From MGML01 sp034416335 (lineage in GTDB: Bacteria > Chloroflexota > Dehalococcoidia > Dehalococcoidales > UBA2162), in assembly GCA_034416335.1 (NCBI GenBank), contig DAOULV010000030.1, forward strand, positions 124,001-188,000: a stretch of DNA of 64,000 nt. Reading direction: 5' to 3'. The translations under genes and the position numbers were made by a program. Below are positions 8,980-17,946 of this stretch, piece by piece (position 1 is the stretch's first letter; each line of letters starts with the position of its first letter). The notes beneath the pieces are model-generated. The model saw only the letters and a program-made list of their open reading frames with translations, was not told the DNA's origin and searched no databases.

Positions 8980-10170
8980 CTAGAAAGTAACAGCTTTTAA
9001 TTGATCAATTACATACTCCTGTTCCTCGTCTGTCATCTGAGGATAAAGGGGTATAGTCATACTTAATTTATCGGCAGCCAGGGAGTTAAGATAGTCGACG
9101 TCCTTAATGTCATATTTTTTCTTGTAGTAATTCAGAGTATGGACGGCGTGAGTACCCTGTCTGGTGGCGATACCTTTCTCTTCCAGGTCAGCCATAATTT
9201 TATTTCTATAGCGGTTCAGTTCTTCAATCACACCGGAGGTCAGTTTTCTATGATTGGGATCACGGATTAATGTAACGTAGGATTGATAAGAATGTTTGTA
9301 GCCGTTTGGGGAAGAAGGAGTTTGAAGCCATGCAACATTTTCTAATTCCGCGTTGTATCTGGTTGCTCTCTCAATTTTTCTTTCTAGAATCCATGGAAAT
9401 TTCTTCATCTGCTCCACCCCGATGGTTCCCTGGATATCCGTCATTCTGTAGTTATACCCCAGCACATCGAAGGCGGGAAGCAGGTAACCACCTTTTTCGT
9501 GTCTGGCAAGGTCAGAAACAGCCGCACCGTGATCCCTGAGGCTTTTAGCTCTGGTAGCGATTTCGGGTTTATTTGTGACAAGCATCCCGCCCTCACCAGT
9601 GGTGATGGGTTTACGGGGATGGAAACTGAAACAGCCAGCATCGCCGAATGTCCCGGCGTGTTTTGAATTATAAAGACTACCCAGGGCGCAGGCGGCATCC
9701 TCAATTACCAACAGGTCGTAGGCTTTGGCAATCTCCATAACAGGTTTCATATCAGCAGTTAGACCAAAGAGGTGAACAGGCATAATACCCTTTACTGGCT
9801 TGTCTCTCTTTTTTGCTTTTTCCAGATATTCCTCTACCTTTTTAGTATCAATATTAAAAGTGTCGAGATTGATATCAATAAACACAGGTTTAGCGCCAGT
9901 GTACTCAACAGCATTAGCCGAGGCAATATAAGTGAAGGAAGGAAGCAAAACTTCGTCACCGGAGCTTATTCCTAAAGCTAACAGGGCTAGATGAAGAGAA
10001 GTGGTGCATGAAGTAGAGGCTACTGCAAAACCAGCACTGCTATACTGGCAAACCAGACGCTCAAATTCAGCGACCTGAGAACCCTGTACCAGCCAACCTG
10101 AATCCAGAACCTTACTGACTGCCTTCTTTTCTTCTTCACCAAGACAGGGCTTTGTAATGGGGATTTTCAT
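8980..10170 (-). CDS. DegT/DnrJ/EryC1/StrS sugar aminotransferase
   Basis: 396 residues from the ATG at 10170, which has an AGGGAG Shine-Dalgarno about 9 nt upstream; a longer reading would overlap the preceding gene. This PLP-dependent enzyme transfers an amino group from glutamate to a keto-sugar nucleotide. Visible motifs: the start IPITKPCLGEEE, SGWLVQGSQVAEFE, a cofactor-binding TSCTTSLHLAL, VIEDAACALGS, and the Schiff-base lysine in FSFHPRKPITTGEGG near residue 190. It pairs logically with the PglD-like acetyltransferase at 4150 to form an acetamido sugar. The gene follows the epimerase gene at 10173 with 2 nt between them. Confidence 0.9.
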   Translation of the reverse strand: MKIPITKPCLGEEEKKAVSKVLDSGWLVQGSQVAEFERLVCQYSSAGFAVASTSCTTSLHLALLALGISSGDEVLLPSFTYIASANAVEYTGAKPVFIDINLDTFNIDTKKVEEYLEKAKKRDKPVKGIMPVHLFGLTADMKPVMEIAKAYDLLVIEDAACALGSLYNSKHAGTFGDAGCFSFHPRKPITTGEGGMLVTNKPEIATRAKSLRDHGAAVSDLARHEKGGYLLPAFDVLGYNYRMTDIQGTIGVEQMKKFPWILERKIERATRYNAELENVAWLQTPSSPNGYKHSYQSYVTLIRDPNHRKLTSGVIEELNRYRNKIMADLEEKGIATRQGTHAVHTLNYYKKKYDIKDVDYLNSLAADKLSMTIPLYPQMTDEEQEYVIDQLKAVTF

Positions 10171-10172
10171 TA

Positions 10173-11141
10173 CTAAATTCTCCCTTGAATGGATTTTTTT
10201 CTCCATTCAATCAACTTCTTCATTCCCTCTCGTAATTCTGTTTTTGCCTGGAAACCGATTTCTTTAAGAGCTTTTTCGGTACTGCCAACTCGATGAGTAA
10301 CAAAGGTCTGGCTCTGGGGTTCATATACAGGTTTTAAGTCAGACTCGGTCAGTTCGAGGATCAGTTCTGTCAACTCGCTGATAGTGGTCTTAGTTCCCAT
10401 ACCCACATTATAGAATTCATCTTTCGCATCTGATTTTAGAGCACATATATTACTCTTTGCGACGTCCCTGACATAGATGAAATCATAGGACTGCGAACCA
10501 TCACCATAAATAACGGGAGGCAAACCCTGGTCTATCCTATCCAAAATCTTCATCATTACAGCCACGTAAGCACCTCTGTAATCCTGTCTGGGGCCATATA
10601 CATTCATGTATCTAAGGCCAACATAATTCAATCCGTATCTTTCGTAAAACGCCCGGCACATCTGTTCTCCAGCCACCTTAGTGGCGCCGTAAAATGTTCT
10701 GTTGTTAAAAGGATGTTCCTCAGTCATGGGGATTTCAACCGCATCTCCATAAACGGAAGCCGACGAGGAGTATACCAGTTTTTTAATGTTGTTTTGAACG
10801 CAGGCCTCCAGCACGTTGAATGTGCCTTGAATGTTAACATTAAAAGCAGCCCGGGGGTATTCGTGACATTGCAGTAGCCAGAGTGCTGCCAGATGGAAAA
10901 CAAAATCTTTACCTTTCATGGCGGCGTTGAGTATATCGATTTGATTGATATCTCCACCAATATCGAAAACACTGACCCGAGGATCTTTCAAGGCTTCGGC
11001 TAAATTATCTGTCGTACCTCTGCAAAAATTATCATAGATAATAATTTCCTTTACATCTTCCGATACCAGTTCTTCAACCAGATGTGAACCGATTAAACCT
11101 GCACCCCCGATAACCAGAATGCTGCTGTCTTTTATGTCCAT
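10173..11141 (-). CDS. NAD-dependent nucleotide-sugar epimerase/dehydratase (SDR)
   Basis: 322 residues, extended short-chain dehydrogenase. The NAD-binding G-G-A-G-L-I-G-S-H is at about residues 13-21. The catalytic S-S-S-A-S-V-Y-G and Y-G-A-T-K (Tyr-x-x-x-Lys) are at about 120-150. RYMNVYGPRQ and VIYGDGSQSYDFIYV are typical of UDP-glucose 4-epimerase-like and UDP-sugar epimerase enzymes. It resembles the product of 12807-13751 and the two are probably ancient paralogues. The exact sugar is not readable. It is followed closely by the aminotransferase gene. Confidence 0.85.
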   Translation of the reverse strand: MDIKDSSILVIGGAGLIGSHLVEELVSEDVKEIIIYDNFCRGTTDNLAEALKDPRVSVFDIGGDINQIDILNAAMKGKDFVFHLAALWLLQCHEYPRAAFNVNIQGTFNVLEACVQNNIKKLVYSSSASVYGDAVEIPMTEEHPFNNRTFYGATKVAGEQMCRAFYERYGLNYVGLRYMNVYGPRQDYRGAYVAVMMKILDRIDQGLPPVIYGDGSQSYDFIYVRDVAKSNICALKSDAKDEFYNVGMGTKTTISELTELILELTESDLKPVYEPQSQTFVTHRVGSTEKALKEIGFQAKTELREGMKKLIEWRKKSIQGRI

Positions 11142-11572
11142 TTGTTCTTCCTTTTATTTCGAGCCACTCTCTCGATGTACTGTTTCTATAGTGAGTTCAT
11201 TCATTATCTTCTTGAGATGAGTGGTTTCTTAATGGGTGATCTTAATCAGTGGATCTAAAAATAATCTTTGTGTTGCTGTATCCTCTCTTTCCAGGGCCAC
11301 TTTTCTCTCTTATTTCTCGTCTGTTGCCTTATTGGGATGAAATATATTAAGAGTAGCCTGACATCAGGGATATTTTACATTCTGGTAAGAGGAAAATCAA
11401 ACCTCGGGTGGGCACAATGAATCAAACAAACGGTGCTATAGAGGAGAATGTCGAACGAATGAGTTATATCACGATGATACTAATAATACTGGACGACAGG
11501 TTAGTGATCAGTATCTAGGACAACACTTTTATATCAACACGTTCCTGGTTGTTGATTGGTCATTACTGGTAT
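11142..11572. other. 430-bp non-coding gap within the polysaccharide cluster
   Basis: No open frame of note on either strand. The stretch separates the dehydrogenase gene (ends 11573) from the epimerase gene (starts 11141), both leftward, so it probably contains a promoter for the 127-11141 block. I cannot point to a convincing -35/-10 pair reading leftward. No strong terminator hairpin was seen for the upstream pair of genes. Confidence 0.4.
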
Positions 11573-12835
11573 CTACAGGCACCGGTAGTGGAATCCATAC
11601 TTCTCAGCTTCCTGTTTATTGTAGATACCACGAACGTCGATAAGTACGGCAGCCCCGGTTCCTGATTTAAGCTTCTCAAGAGGGATCTCTTTGAAAGCCT
11701 GGTGGGCAACAGCCAGGATTATGCCGTCTACCTTCGGAAGCCTGTTTATATCCCTGACAATATCGACACTTAATTGATTATCGGAGTCATCCATTACGGG
11801 ATCACACCCAATTATTTCTATCTCATATTCTTTCAGTTCATTAATAATACCTTTTGCTGGAGTTTCCCTCATATCCGGCACATCTTCTTTATACGTCAAA
11901 CCCATCAGGAGAACTTTCGAATTTTTTACGGGTATTCCTGCGGATATCAGGGTTTTTATAAGGAGGCCGGCTACGTGCCTGGTCATACTGTCATTGATAG
12001 CCCTGCCTGCAAGAATTACTTGTGGATGGTATCCGAGCTCCCTTGCCTTATAGACAAGGTAATAAGGATCAACAGGTATGCAGTGTCCACCAACAAGTCC
12101 GGGAGAATAACGGTGAAAGTTCCATTTGGTCGCTGCGGCATCAAGGACGTCACCCGTGTTCAGATTCATTTTTTCGAAAATAAGGGATAGTTCATTGACA
12201 AGAGCAATGTTCAAATCTCTTTGTATATTCTCGATTACTTTCGCAGCTTCAGCGGTTCTGATGTCTTTTGTTATGTAGATTTCCGAGATTATCAGGTTGT
12301 ACAAATTGGCAATTCGATACGCAGTATCTTCGTCGATGCCGGAAACCAGTTTCGTCGTATTTTCGATAGTGTGCTCATTGTCATTGGGATTGATTCTTTC
12401 CGGTGAGTAACCTAGTTTGAAATCATCTCCGCATTTCAGTCCCGATTCTTTTTCCAGTACAGGTTTGACAATTTCTTCAGTAACCCCGGGATATACGGTA
12501 GATTCAAGGATAACCGTGCACCCCTTTTTCATATTCCTGCCAATCAGTTCTGCTGCTTTTTTCACGGATGATAAGTCAGGCTCTTTGGACATGGTTACCG
12601 GAGTAGGTACACAAATTAGAATGAAATCACCCTCGGCAAGCTTTTTAGGGTCGCTTGTAAAAGTGAGGTTCGTTTTCGAAATGTTATTCTTAAGTTCTGA
12701 TATCCTGTTTGCATCTATATCGAAACCGATTACCCTGTTGGTTGAAGCAAATGCTTCTGCCATAGGTAAACCGACATACCCCAATCCTAAAATACAGAGA
12801 ACGGCCTTATTCAGATTGCTGTAATTCTTCATCAT
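11573..12835 (-). CDS. UDP-sugar 6-dehydrogenase (WecC/WbpO/TviB family)
   Basis: 420 residues from the ATG at 12835; the open frame extends further upstream only inside the preceding gene. It oxidises the C6 alcohol of a UDP-hexosamine to a uronate with two NAD. Motifs: LGLGYVGLPMAEAFA near the N-terminus, CVPTP, ESTVYPGVTEE, the catalytic-cysteine segment LVGGHCIPVDPYYL near residue 260, and LLMGLTYKEDVPDMRETPA in the C-terminal domain. It overlaps the upstream epimerase gene by about 29 nt. Together these look like the WbpO/WbpP pair that makes UDP-GalNAcA. Confidence 0.9.
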   Translation of the reverse strand: MMKNYSNLNKAVLCILGLGYVGLPMAEAFASTNRVIGFDIDANRISELKNNISKTNLTFTSDPKKLAEGDFILICVPTPVTMSKEPDLSSVKKAAELIGRNMKKGCTVILESTVYPGVTEEIVKPVLEKESGLKCGDDFKLGYSPERINPNDNEHTIENTTKLVSGIDEDTAYRIANLYNLIISEIYITKDIRTAEAAKVIENIQRDLNIALVNELSLIFEKMNLNTGDVLDAAATKWNFHRYSPGLVGGHCIPVDPYYLVYKARELGYHPQVILAGRAINDSMTRHVAGLLIKTLISAGIPVKNSKVLLMGLTYKEDVPDMRETPAKGIINELKEYEIEIIGCDPVMDDSDNQLSVDIVRDINRLPKVDGIILAVAHQAFKEIPLEKLKSGTGAAVLIDVRGIYNKQEAEKYGFHYRCL

Positions 12836-13751
12836 AGTATCTAATTGTTCGTTCCAGTCCGGTTTGTAAATCAAACTCCGGTTGGTATCCGAATGTCTTG
12901 GCTCTGGAAATCTCGGCAAGGCTGTGGAGGATGTCACCAGGACGTTCCTGGGTATAGACAGGCCTGACATCGGCTCCGGTTTTTTCGATTATATATTCGA
13001 CAAGACGGTTAATGGTTATTCTCTCCCCTTGACTGACATTATACACTCCGGCGGCGTCACTTTCCGCTGCTAGTATGTTTGCCTGTACCACGTCATAAAC
13101 AAAAGTAAAATCCCGGGTTTGTTCGCCGTCCCCGAATATAACCGGCGGGTTGTTTTCGCGGCAGTTTTTTATAAATAAGGGTATTGCGGCAGCATATTGA
13201 GAATGTGGGTTCTGTCTTGGACCATATACATTGAAATATCTTAGACATACGGTAGGCAGATTATATACTTTTTGAAAAACTTTACAATAGTATTCTCCAG
13301 TAAGTTTAGTAACGGCGTAAGGAGATAATGGTTCGGGAATCATATCTTCTTTTTTAGGGAGGGTCGGGGTGTCGCCGTAAACGGAAGATGATGAAGCATA
13401 AACGACTTTACTGACGTTGTTATCCCTGGCTGCCAGGAGAACATTGAAAGTACCGGTGATATTGACGTCGTGGAAAATTTCTGGATAGGCGACACTGCGG
13501 GGAACACTGCCTATGGCAGCTTGATGAAAAACGCAGTCGACTCCGGTAAATAGTTTCTGAAGTACCGATAGGTTAGTGATTGTTTCTTGAACGAGCTCGA
13601 TTTTATTCTCGGAGAGAAGTGATGACAGGTTATCTACAGAGCCGCTGGAAAGGTCATCGATAACGGTTACCGAGTAATCTCTCCGGACAAGTTCTTCGAC
13701 AAGATGAGAGCCGATGAATCCGGCTCCACCTGTGACAATAGTTTTTTTCAT
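12807..13751 (-). CDS. UDP-glucose/UDP-GlcNAc 4-epimerase-like SDR enzyme
   Basis: 314 residues. NAD motif TGGAGFIGSHLVEEL at the N-terminus; catalytic SSSSVYGDTPT and YAVTK (Tyr-x-x-x-Lys) at about residues 123-150; RYFNVYGPRQNP and FGDGEQTRDFTFVYD downstream. This pattern is closest to WbpP/Gne-type and GalE-like 4-epimerases. It is the first gene of the leftward polysaccharide block, and the divergent NYN gene begins 204 nt away. The downstream dehydrogenase gene overlaps its end, implying coupled production of a UDP-uronic acid. Confidence 0.88.
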   Translation of the reverse strand: MKKTIVTGGAGFIGSHLVEELVRRDYSVTVIDDLSSGSVDNLSSLLSENKIELVQETITNLSVLQKLFTGVDCVFHQAAIGSVPRSVAYPEIFHDVNITGTFNVLLAARDNNVSKVVYASSSSVYGDTPTLPKKEDMIPEPLSPYAVTKLTGEYYCKVFQKVYNLPTVCLRYFNVYGPRQNPHSQYAAAIPLFIKNCRENNPPVIFGDGEQTRDFTFVYDVVQANILAAESDAAGVYNVSQGERITINRLVEYIIEKTGADVRPVYTQERPGDILHSLAEISRAKTFGYQPEFDLQTGLERTIRYYDEELQQSE

Positions 13752-13885
13752 AAATCTCCGATTCGTCGATTCAGGTATTCAAGCAGGCTCTGTTGTAGCT
13801 CATTATGAATGAGTACCATGCCTGCGTCAAGTGTAAATATTATTAATTTTCCGACACCGGGACGGTTACTTTTATTCAATACCGA

Positions 13886-13914
13886 TTGAATGATAAACTT
13901 AACAGGATTATCAT
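13886..13914 (+). promoter_or_regulatory. Putative sigma70-type promoter for the NYN gene
   Basis: TTGAAT and TATCAT separated by 17 nt, about 40 nt upstream of the GTG start at 13955. An AGGAGG Shine-Dalgarno at 13943-13948 lies 6 nt before that GTG and 2 nt before a competing out-of-frame ATG at 13951, which favours the GTG. Confidence 0.5.
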
Positions 13915-13954
13915 AAAGTAATAACAACTACAGGTTTTATACAGGAGGTAATGA

Positions 13955-14701
13955 GTGGAGGAGCAAAACGTACAGCAGAAATTTGCGGTACTTATCGATG
14001 GAGATAACGCCCAGGCATCTCTTCTCCCCCAGATACTCACCGAAGTGAGTAAATCGGGACTGATAACCATAAAGAGAATATACGGCGACTGGACAACATC
14101 CACCATGAATCAATGGAAAGACACACTTCATGAGAATGCCATCCAGCCCGTTCAACAATTCAGAAATACAACAGGGAAAAACGCCACAGACAGCGCGATG
14201 ATTATAGATGCAATGGACCTGCTGCACACCAATGACCTCCAGGGGTTCTGCATCGTCTCGAGCGACAGCGATTATACGCGCCTGGCAACGCGAATCAGGG
14301 AGAACGGACTTTATGTTATCGGCGTCGGGGAGAAAAAGACACCGGATGCTTTCGTAAATGCTTGTAACCAGTTTATTTACGCAGAAAACCTGATAAAAGA
14401 AAGGATTCCCAGGAAGAAAGCTCGAAAAAAGAAATCCGAAGATACGGAAAACCCCGATCCGTTACCACTACTCATCCAGGGTTTTGAAATGGCTGCCAAG
14501 GAGGATGAGTGGACTTACCTGTCGACTATTGGGAACAGCCTCAGACAGCTCGATCCGGCGTTCGATCCGCGGACATACGGTCACCAGAAACTTCAATCGT
14601 TACTAAAACAGTACCCGGAGACGTTTATTCTTACACAGGACAGGTCAAAGAAACCACCTGTTGTGAATGTATCTCTCAATCCGAAGTATAGCGGGAATTA
14701 A
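13955..14701 (+). CDS. NYN-domain RNase-like protein with C-terminal OST-HTH/LOTUS domain
   Basis: 248 residues, GTG start chosen for its AGGAGG at 6-nt spacing. The N-terminal 145 residues are a LabA/DUF88 NYN domain (PIN-like nuclease fold). Conserved acidic positions are visible in VLIDGDNAQ, the D of ATDSAMIIDAMDLL and the SSDSDYTRLA motif. A basic linker rich in K and R (about 148-160) leads to an OST-HTH/LOTUS winged domain, an RNA-binding module, at about 165-245. By family it is a probable metal-dependent ribonuclease. Targets are unknown. It stands alone, divergent from the polysaccharide operon. Confidence 0.88.
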   Translation: MEEQNVQQKFAVLIDGDNAQASLLPQILTEVSKSGLITIKRIYGDWTTSTMNQWKDTLHENAIQPVQQFRNTTGKNATDSAMIIDAMDLLHTNDLQGFCIVSSDSDYTRLATRIRENGLYVIGVGEKKTPDAFVNACNQFIYAENLIKERIPRKKARKKKSEDTENPDPLPLLIQGFEMAAKEDEWTYLSTIGNSLRQLDPAFDPRTYGHQKLQSLLKQYPETFILTQDRSKKPPVVNVSLNPKYSGN

Positions 14702-14886
14702 GCCGGATTTGTATCCAGCCAACCTGAATCCAGCTTTTTACAAACATTGCGCATTATAGCTGCTGTATCCCGGTTGAACTGGAATATGCTATTTACATTT
14801 TGTCGTCTGCATTGATAAAATGCAGAATCTGAGAAAAATTCTTTATTCAGGAATAAAAATCAGGACAGGAGGTTTTCAGATATCAT

Positions 14887-16224
14887 ATGGAGAAACCAGC
14901 AAATTGGTCCGAATTATCATGGGAACAGAGAAGGGAGATAAGGTTTCAGGCATGGCTGAATCCCGAGGATGTGAAATTTATCAATGATGAAGCGGAAGAG
15001 CTATATAAAACAAGAGTAGAACGCTTTATCAAAGCAATTAAACTCGAGGAACCCGACCGTGTTCCGGTTATGCTTCCGGCACATTCTTACCCGGCTTATT
15101 ACGGCGGCTCTAATTTCCACGGGATGATGTACGATTATGAGAAGATGCGGGAATGCTGGGTAAAGTTCATGGATGATTTCGGCGATATGGATACTTTCTC
15201 CGGTCCGGGACTGATCCCTTCCGGTATCATATCCGAGTCATTGTGTTCAAAGACAACGCTTCTTCCGGGTATCGGACTACCCGAGGACTCACCGACCAAC
15301 CAGTTCGTCGAAGGCGAATATATGAGTCCCGATGAATATGATCTTCTGGAAATTGACGAGTCCGATTTCTATGTAAGGACGATGCTGCCGCGTACTTCAA
15401 AACTTTTTGAATCTTTCAGGAAACTACCTCCTTTGAGAAATCTTCAGGGCGCAGCGTGGGTTGCCGCACTGGCGGACCCGGATATAAGGAAAACATTCCA
15501 GACCTTGATGGACCTGAAAGATGAATATGAGAAATGGACTAAAGCAACCAGGGAAGTTGGACGACTGGTAATTTCACGCGGTTATCCGCCGCTGATGGGT
15601 GCCGGTTTTATGGCCGGAGCGCCATTCGATTTCGTAGCCGATATGCTCAGAGGTACCAGAGGAATAAGCCAGGATATGTTCCGCCGACCTCAGAAAATAC
15701 ACGATTTTATGGAACGCCGACTGAGAATGGCAGTAAAAACGGTAAAGGATTTTCCGATTTCAAGAGGCCCTATCGCCATGATGCCACTGCACAAGGGTGA
15801 TGACATGTTCATGTCCGACAAGCAGTTCGCGGAATTTTACTGGCCGACACTGAGAGCTACATTCATGGCAATGATAGAGGAGGGTCTGGTTCCAATGCCG
15901 TTTGCCGAGGGTATGTATACACTGCGTCTGAAGCAGATTGCAGATACACCTCCGAGTGGGGTGGTCTGGTACTTCGACCAGACGGATATGGAACTGGCGA
16001 AGAAAACATTGAAAGGTATCTGCTGCATAGCGGGTAACCTGCCGACTTCATTGATAATGACAAGTACTCCGGATGTGGTTAAGGCAGAATGTCGAAAACT
16101 GATAGAGACCTGCGCTCCGGGCGGAGGTTACATACTTGCTGCCGGCGCCAGTGTCGAAAAGGGAGACATAAATAACTTCAAGGCGATGATGGAAGCCGCA
16201 AAGGAATACGGTGTCTATAATTAG
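14887..16224 (+). CDS. Uroporphyrinogen decarboxylase (UroD)-like protein
   Basis: 445 residues. The UroD-like TIM barrel begins near residue 50 (EEPDRVPVMLPAHSYPAYYGG) and includes the GPIAMMPLHKGDDMFMSDKQFAEFYWPTL region and C-terminal CAPGGGYILAAGASV. These end motifs match the UroD/MtaA superfamily of corrinoid-linked methyltransferases rather than classical HemE, as no haem genes are nearby and the protein is longer than HemE (about 350). Such proteins are abundant in anaerobic Chloroflexota and in demethylation pathways. No corrinoid protein is encoded next to it, so methyl donor and acceptor are unknown. The gene is preceded by AGGAGG at about 14868 and followed by a clear terminator. 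Confidence 0.82.
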   Translation: MEKPANWSELSWEQRREIRFQAWLNPEDVKFINDEAEELYKTRVERFIKAIKLEEPDRVPVMLPAHSYPAYYGGSNFHGMMYDYEKMRECWVKFMDDFGDMDTFSGPGLIPSGIISESLCSKTTLLPGIGLPEDSPTNQFVEGEYMSPDEYDLLEIDESDFYVRTMLPRTSKLFESFRKLPPLRNLQGAAWVAALADPDIRKTFQTLMDLKDEYEKWTKATREVGRLVISRGYPPLMGAGFMAGAPFDFVADMLRGTRGISQDMFRRPQKIHDFMERRLRMAVKTVKDFPISRGPIAMMPLHKGDDMFMSDKQFAEFYWPTLRATFMAMIEEGLVPMPFAEGMYTLRLKQIADTPPSGVVWYFDQTDMELAKKTLKGICCIAGNLPTSLIMTSTPDVVKAECRKLIETCAPGGGYILAAGASVEKGDINNFKAMMEAAKEYGVYN

Positions 16225-16249
16225 CCTTGAAATGATATGAATACTGAAA

Positions 16250-16277
16250 GGGGGCTCGATTCCGAGTCCCCTTTTTT
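16250..16277 (+). terminator. Rho-independent terminator after the UroD-like gene
   Basis: A 9-bp stem (one G-U pair) with an ATTC loop is followed by six T, 26 nt after the stop at 16224. It also lies between converging genes and may slow leftward transcripts. Confidence 0.85.
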
Positions 16278-16282
16278 AGTAA

Positions 16283-16615
16283 TTATTCGGAGCCGGTCCA
16301 TTTTTCAGCTAACGGACCTGCCCATATCACCTTATACCTTTCGCCCTGGGATGATTTTACCAGTAGAATTACCCACAGGATAAAGGCTAATACGGATAAG
16401 AGTATCCTTATAATAAAGCCGAACACTCCCATCCAACCGAAAATAGCTCCGACTACCGTGATTGCTCCGAAGATGATTATTGATTGGAGTGCATGGAATC
16501 GCACGTACTTGTTATTTGGCTCAAGTATCAGGAAAATGATACCAGTTATCCAGCCGACGATGTAGGATAACATTCCGGCAACTTTCTCGTCCAGACCTGT
16601 TGAGGTGTCTGCCAT
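16283..16615 (-). CDS. DUF4870 (Tic20-like) small membrane protein
   Basis: 110 residues. N-terminal D-E-K-V-A-G-M-L-S-Y-I-V-G-W-I-T-G then three or four hydrophobic segments (about 17-32, 45-65, 70-90). The K-Y-V-R-F-H-A-L-Q-S motif before the second helix is the hallmark of DUF4870/Tic20-like proteins. Role unknown in bacteria; it is an inner-membrane protein. An AGGT sequence precedes the start at 16615. Confidence 0.85.
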   Translation of the reverse strand: MADTSTGLDEKVAGMLSYIVGWITGIIFLILEPNNKYVRFHALQSIIIFGAITVVGAIFGWMGVFGFIIRILLSVLAFILWVILLVKSSQGERYKVIWAGPLAEKWTGSE

Positions 16616-16691
16616 TATTACCTCCCGGTTGTTTATTTTGAATAAGGTTATAACAGGGGGACTTAATAGTCAATATGTGGTGGAAAAGCTT

Positions 16692-17189
16692 TTACATCTC
16701 TGCAAGGATTTCTTTAAGGGTTTTAAGATTGACGACATCCTCAAGGTTATAACGGAGAAGAGTATCCAGTGCTTCCATGTCTGCTAGGTTCAGGTACCTG
16801 TACCAGAGACTGATAGCCATGTGACCGCCGATTTCCGTTAGCTCTCTTTCTATCCCAAGCTGCTTTTCGACTCCCTTAAGACCTCCGTACAGGTTGTTTT
16901 CCCAGCACTGGAACATAAGGTCGCAGTGGTCGTACATCTCTGCAAGATTTATTCCGAGGTGATGATAGATAAAGGGAAGGTCGAACCGGGCACCGTTATA
17001 GGTATATATGGTGTCCACACCTTCAAGAGTGCTGAGGACTTCCATTCTTGTAATGTCTCTGCCCACGAGCTGTACGGAGCGGGATTCCATACCCGAGCAG
17101 ATATAGAAGCCGATTACGGTGATTTCGCTTTCCCACGGAGAGAGGCCGGTTGTTTCTATGTCTATAAACGCTTCGACAGTCGAATCCAA
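16692..17189 (-). CDS. YprB-like ribonuclease H-fold exonuclease
   Basis: 165 residues. This is a DEDD-type nuclease domain: AFIDIETTGL supplies the first Asp and Glu (residues 10-12), YNGARFDLPF the second Asp near residue 69, and YNLEDVVNLKTL the last acidic cluster near 150. Matches the RNase_H_2 domain of YprB family proteins. Some family members carry additional TPR or helicase parts; here the domain is alone. Probable metal-dependent DNA or RNA exonuclease. It is transcribed leftward and alone, between convergent and divergent neighbours. Confidence 0.82.
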   Translation of the reverse strand: MDSTVEAFIDIETTGLSPWESEITVIGFYICSGMESRSVQLVGRDITRMEVLSTLEGVDTIYTYNGARFDLPFIYHHLGINLAEMYDHCDLMFQCWENNLYGGLKGVEKQLGIERELTEIGGHMAISLWYRYLNLADMEALDTLLRYNLEDVVNLKTLKEILAEM

Positions 17190-17322
17190 AACAGATACTC
17201 CCGTTCCCGTTATACATTATACACCAGAGAGATTCAACTTAATTAAAAGAGAAACGCCGGTTTTCTGGTATACTGAATATGTAGCGGAAATGCAGGAATA
17301 ACAATAAGGGCGAGGTAGAATT

Positions 17323-17757
17323 ATGGCTATAGACGGCATATATGATGTTGAAGTGTCAATGCCGGAAGGGAAGCGTTCCCTCAAGATAAGTCTCAAAGCT
17401 GAAGGAAAGTCACTGAGCGGTACTATCGACGGTCCATTTGGAAAACATGGTTTCAGCGGTGGCAGCGTTACGGGGAATGACGCTGCCTGGACAGTGGTAC
17501 TCAAGCCCGGGTCAGATGACGGCGAGAACCAGCAGGATGATTCCGAAGGTGGATTTCTCAGGAAACTCGGTAGATTTATATCAGATTCTCTTTCCGAGTC
17601 TTTGATGGAGGTACCTTCAGACTTCCCTAAAAATCAGCCGACATCCGAATTACCGGTCGATTTTAAAGCCAGGGTAACCGGCGATGAGATTGCCGGCGAG
17701 ATGAAATTCTGGGACTATGCTACGGGGACTTTCAAAGGGGCACGTTCATCCGAATAG
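17323..17757 (+). CDS. Hypothetical beta-rich protein with two related halves
   Basis: 144 residues, no signal peptide. The first half reads D-G-I-Y-D-V-E-V then L-S-G-T-I-D-G-P-F-G-K-H-x-F-S-G-G; the second half repeats the theme as F-K-A-R-V-T-G-D-E-I-A-G-E-M-K-F ending T-F-K-G-A-R. An acidic, disordered insert (DDGENQQDDSEGG) and an amphipathic segment lie between. This G-x-L-S-G-T / D-E-I-x-G-E pattern is widespread in uncharacterised bacterial proteins and in tails of oxidoreductases, and suggests a small beta-barrel. I cannot give it a function. The GAGG before the ATG at 17323 supports the start. Confidence 0.6.
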   Translation: MAIDGIYDVEVSMPEGKRSLKISLKAEGKSLSGTIDGPFGKHGFSGGSVTGNDAAWTVVLKPGSDDGENQQDDSEGGFLRKLGRFISDSLSESLMEVPSDFPKNQPTSELPVDFKARVTGDEIAGEMKFWDYATGTFKGARSSE

Positions 17758-17946
17758 AAAGCCACTTGTCTAATTATTTACCGGCAATCGGTTCGATAAA
17801 AACCGGAGTAGGTTCAATCGGGACGGCCATGGCAGGACGGGTAATAATCCCGGGTAATGCCGGACTACTGTTATTTTCTAGTCCCGTGACAATACCCGTA
17901 CCGGTTTGTAATCCGTATTAACACTATTATAGAATTATTTACTGAT

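Noticed and set aside
14887..16224. HemE uroporphyrinogen decarboxylase
   Set aside because: Longer than HemE, lacks haem neighbours and has UroD-like methyltransferase features instead.
17758..17946. Short open frames on both strands
   Set aside because: No ribosome binding site and no recognisable composition; likely non-coding.
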